Positions 18,870 through 20,529 of a stretch of DNA of 20,529 nucleotides are shown here, piece after piece (positions within the stretch are counted from its first letter, which is position 1; each line of letters starts with the position of its first letter). The notes below the pieces were generated by a model, which saw nothing but the letters and a program-made list of their open reading frames with translations, had not been told where the DNA came from and ran no database searches. Both the position numbers and the translations under genes were made by a program. The stretch comes from an uncultured Oscillibacter sp. (GTDB lineage Bacteria > Bacillota > Clostridia > Oscillospirales > Oscillospiraceae): positions 1 to 20,529 of the forward strand of contig CAAGJQ010000012.1 in the NCBI GenBank assembly GCA_900770295.1, written 5' to 3'.

Positions 18870-18896
18870 TTAGCACTCGAAAGAGTTGAGTGCTAA
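18870..18896. promoter_or_regulatory. CIRCE operator (HrcA binding site)
   Basis: TTAGCACTC, nine bases, GAGTGCTAA: a perfect match to the CIRCE consensus. Flanking AGCG/CGCT extends the inverted repeat to 13 bp per arm (18866-18900). It overlaps the expected transcription start, so HrcA would repress groESL until heat or misfolded protein titrates GroEL. Confidence 0.98.
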
Positions 18897-18945
18897 CGCT
18901 GAATTTGTTTTCAAATTTTTTTATATCTATAAGGAGGAACCCCAA

Positions 18946-19230
18946 ATGAAACTCACTCCGCTTGCAGATCGCGTCATCCTGAAGATGGTCGAGACCGAAG
19001 AGACCACCAAGGGCGGCATCATCCTGACCGGCTCCGCCAAGGAGAAGCCCTCCGTGGCCGAAGTCATCTCCGTGGGCCCCGGCGGCATGGTGGACGGCAA
19101 GGAAGTCAACATGACCGTGAAGCCCGGCGACAAGGTCATCACCAGCCAGTACGCCGGCACCAAGGTCACGCTGGAGGACATCGAATACGTGGTCGTCCGC
19201 CAGAACGACATCCTGGCGATCGTCGAGTAA
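18946..19230 (+). CDS. groES: Co-chaperonin GroES
   Basis: The 94-residue protein is the lid of the GroEL chamber. The start LTPLADRVILK, the mobile loop ending in GGIILTG (23-29) that docks to GroEL, VSVGPGG-like ISVGPGG and the end RQNDILAIVE are all typical. AAGGAGG precedes the ATG at 18946; the in-frame GTG/ATG upstream at 18886 lies inside the CIRCE repeat. It is controlled by CIRCE/HrcA and followed by groEL after an unusually structured gap of 243 bases. Confidence 0.97.
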   Translation: MKLTPLADRVILKMVETEETTKGGIILTGSAKEKPSVAEVISVGPGGMVDGKEVNMTVKPGDKVITSQYAGTKVTLEDIEYVVVRQNDILAIVE

Positions 19231-19236
19231 TTCGAA

Positions 19237-19428
19237 GGGGAGCAGGCTCCCCCTCGACCTCCCCCACCACCAGTGACATCGGTCACTGGTGAACGCCGCC
19301 CAGGGCGGCTGGGTCGAGGAATTTTCGCCACGTACACGCCGCGGCGAAAATAATTTCATTTTCTTCTTTCGCCTCCGGCGAAAGAACTGGGAAAACCAAA
19401 GGTTTTCCCTAGCCCCTTTCCTTGGGGC
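19237..19428 (+). other. Densely structured groES-groEL intergenic region
   Basis: Consecutive inverted repeats on the plus strand are: GGGGAG/CTCCCC (19237-19252); an enclosing stem CCTCGACC/GGTCGAGG (19252-19259 with 19312-19319) around CACCAGTGAC/GTCACTGGTG (19268-19291) and GCCGCC/GGCGGC (19295-19309); ATTTTCGCC/GGCGAAAAT (19321-19351); TTCTTTCGCC/GGCGAAAGAA (19364-19386); GGGAAAACC/GGTTTTCCC (19389-19409); and GCCCC/GGGGC (19412-19428). All are perfect. None is followed by a clear T run, except for T-rich bases near 19356-19370, so simple termination is unlikely. It may be an mRNA processing or stability signal, or a genome-wide repeat. Confidence 0.75.
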
Positions 19429-19473
19429 CGCAACACTGTTTATTTTAATCTTCTAATTCGGAGGTAATGCAAT

Positions 19474-20529
19474 ATGTCTAAGCTCATCAAGCGCGGCGAT
19501 GACGCCCGCAAGGCTCTGGAGGCCGGTGTCAATCAGCTGGCCGATACCGTCAAGGTCACTCTGGGTCCCAAGGGCCGCAACGTGGTCCTGGATAAGAAGT
19601 ACGGCGCTCCCCTCATCACCAACGACGGCGTGACCATCGCCAAGGAGATCGAGCTGGATGACCCGTTCGAGAACATGGGCGCCCAGCTGGTGAAGGAAGT
19701 CTCCACCAAGACCAACGACGTGGCCGGCGACGGCACCACCACCGCCACCCTGCTGGCCCAGGCCATGATCCACGAGGGTCTGAAGAACCTGGCCGCCGGC
19801 GCCAATCCCATCGTGGTCCGCAAGGGCATGGCCAAGGCCGTTGAGGCCGCAGTAGCCGAGGTCAAGAAGCAGGCCAAGTCTGTGGACGGCTCCAAGGACA
19901 TCGCCCGTGTCGGCGCCGTGTCCTCCGGTGACGAGGAGATCGGCAAGCTGATCGCCGACGCCATGGAGAAGGTCTCTTCCGACGGCGTTATCACCATTGA
20001 GGAGTCCAAGACCGCCGAGACCTATTCTGAGGTCGTCGAGGGCATGCAGTTCGACCGCGGCTATATCACTCCCTACATGGCCACCGACATGGAGAAGATG
20101 GAGGCCGTTGTGGATGACGCCTATATCCTGATCACCGACAAGAAGATCTCCGTCATCGCCGACATCCTGCCCATTCTGGAGCAGATGGTCCAGTCCGGCA
20201 AGAAGCTGGTCATCGTGGCCGAGGATGTGGAGGGCGAGGCCCTGAACACCCTGATCGTCAACCGTCTGCGCGGCACCCTGAACGTGGTCTGCGTCAAGGC
20301 CCCCGGCTTCGGCGACCGCCGCAAGGAGATGCTGCAGGATATCGCCACCCTGACCGGCGGCACCGTCATCAGCGAGGAGGTCGGTCTGGAGCTGAAGACC
20401 GCCGACATCTCCATGCTGGGCCGTGCCCGTCAGGTGAAGGTCACCAAGGAGACCACCACCATCGTGGACGGCGCCGGTGACTCCCAGGCCATCAAGGACC
20501 GCGTGGCCCAGATCCGCTCTCAGATCGCC
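19474..20529 (+). CDS. groEL: Chaperonin GroEL (60 kDa), 3' end beyond window
   Basis: The first 352 residues are present. The start MSKLIKRGDDARKALEAGVN, TVKVTLGPKGRNVVLDK, ITNDGVTIAKEI (with Asp51) and the ATPase motif GDGTTT (85-90) identify group I chaperonin. The apical domain follows (EGMQFDRGYITPYM, VKAPGFGDRRKEML). A type I GroEL has about 540 residues, so roughly 190 are missing at the window edge. CGGAGG precedes the ATG at 19474. Confidence 0.98.
   Translation, partial: MSKLIKRGDDARKALEAGVNQLADTVKVTLGPKGRNVVLDKKYGAPLITNDGVTIAKEIELDDPFENMGAQLVKEVSTKTNDVAGDGTTTATLLAQAMIHEGLKNLAAGANPIVVRKGMAKAVEAAVAEVKKQAKSVDGSKDIARVGAVSSGDEEIGKLIADAMEKVSSDGVITIEESKTAETYSEVVEGMQFDRGYITPYMATDMEKMEAVVDDAYILITDKKISVIADILPILEQMVQSGKKLVIVAEDVEGEALNTLIVNRLRGTLNVVCVKAPGFGDRRKEMLQDIATLTGGTVISEEVGLELKTADISMLGRARQVKVTKETTTIVDGAGDSQAIKDRVAQIRSQIA

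Noticed and set aside
1..20529. CRISPR array
   Set aside because: No set of regularly spaced identical repeats with unique spacers was seen; the hexamer array has no spacers.

Overview
The window looks like a chromosomal segment of a GC-rich, spore-forming Clostridia of the Oscillospiraceae type (Oscillibacter/Flavonifractor/Lawsonibacter-like), carrying an integrated accessory module at its left end. The lineage is inferred from a BofA/DUF2508 sporulation pair, a perfect CIRCE operator at groES, strong AGGAGG ribosome sites and high-GC codon use. No species can be named from sequence alone.

Positions 1 to about 7034 are accessory DNA. A tRNA array on the minus strand (Phe, Ser, Tyr, Met and two truncated tRNA-like units) is followed by minus-strand genes for a DUF4406 protein, a DUF6291-like replication-associated protein and a ribbon-helix-helix (RHH) regulator. 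The RHH gene is divergent from a plus-strand series of nine small, mostly unrecognised genes (2536-6969), one of which has a J-domain. Both divergent promoters contain the same operator, AATGC-N2-GCATT, which points to a regulatory switch. Several genes in this series have long structured 5' leaders that occur in two families, each present twice, so the operon looks like gene cassettes with individual leaders. A strong terminator at 7004-7034 closes it. No integrase, relaxase or coupling protein is inside the window, so the type of element is not determined.

From about 7135 the content is core chromosome: tadA (-); DUF2508 and bofA (+); rplM-rpsI (+) with a probable L13-type leader; a ROK-family sugar kinase homologue and nagA as a minus-strand amino-sugar operon; an XRE regulator with two membrane helices (+); an oligopeptide-binding lipoprotein (-) with an intrinsic terminator inside its own leader; a one-helix membrane protein and a DUF624 protein (+); a THUMP-domain rRNA methyltransferase and a diacylglycerol-kinase-family protein (+); and groES-groEL (+), with groEL cut by the window end.

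The most unusual signals are: (1) the tRNA-like units that have lost exactly the anticodon arm, or the D and anticodon arms together; (2) the duplicated structured leaders of the accessory operon; (3) the shared operator at the divergent promoters; (4) a run of seven to eight perfect hairpins packed into the groES-groEL gap; (5) the attenuator-like terminator before the peptide-binding lipoprotein; (6) fourteen in-phase degenerate hexamers between rpsI and nagA.
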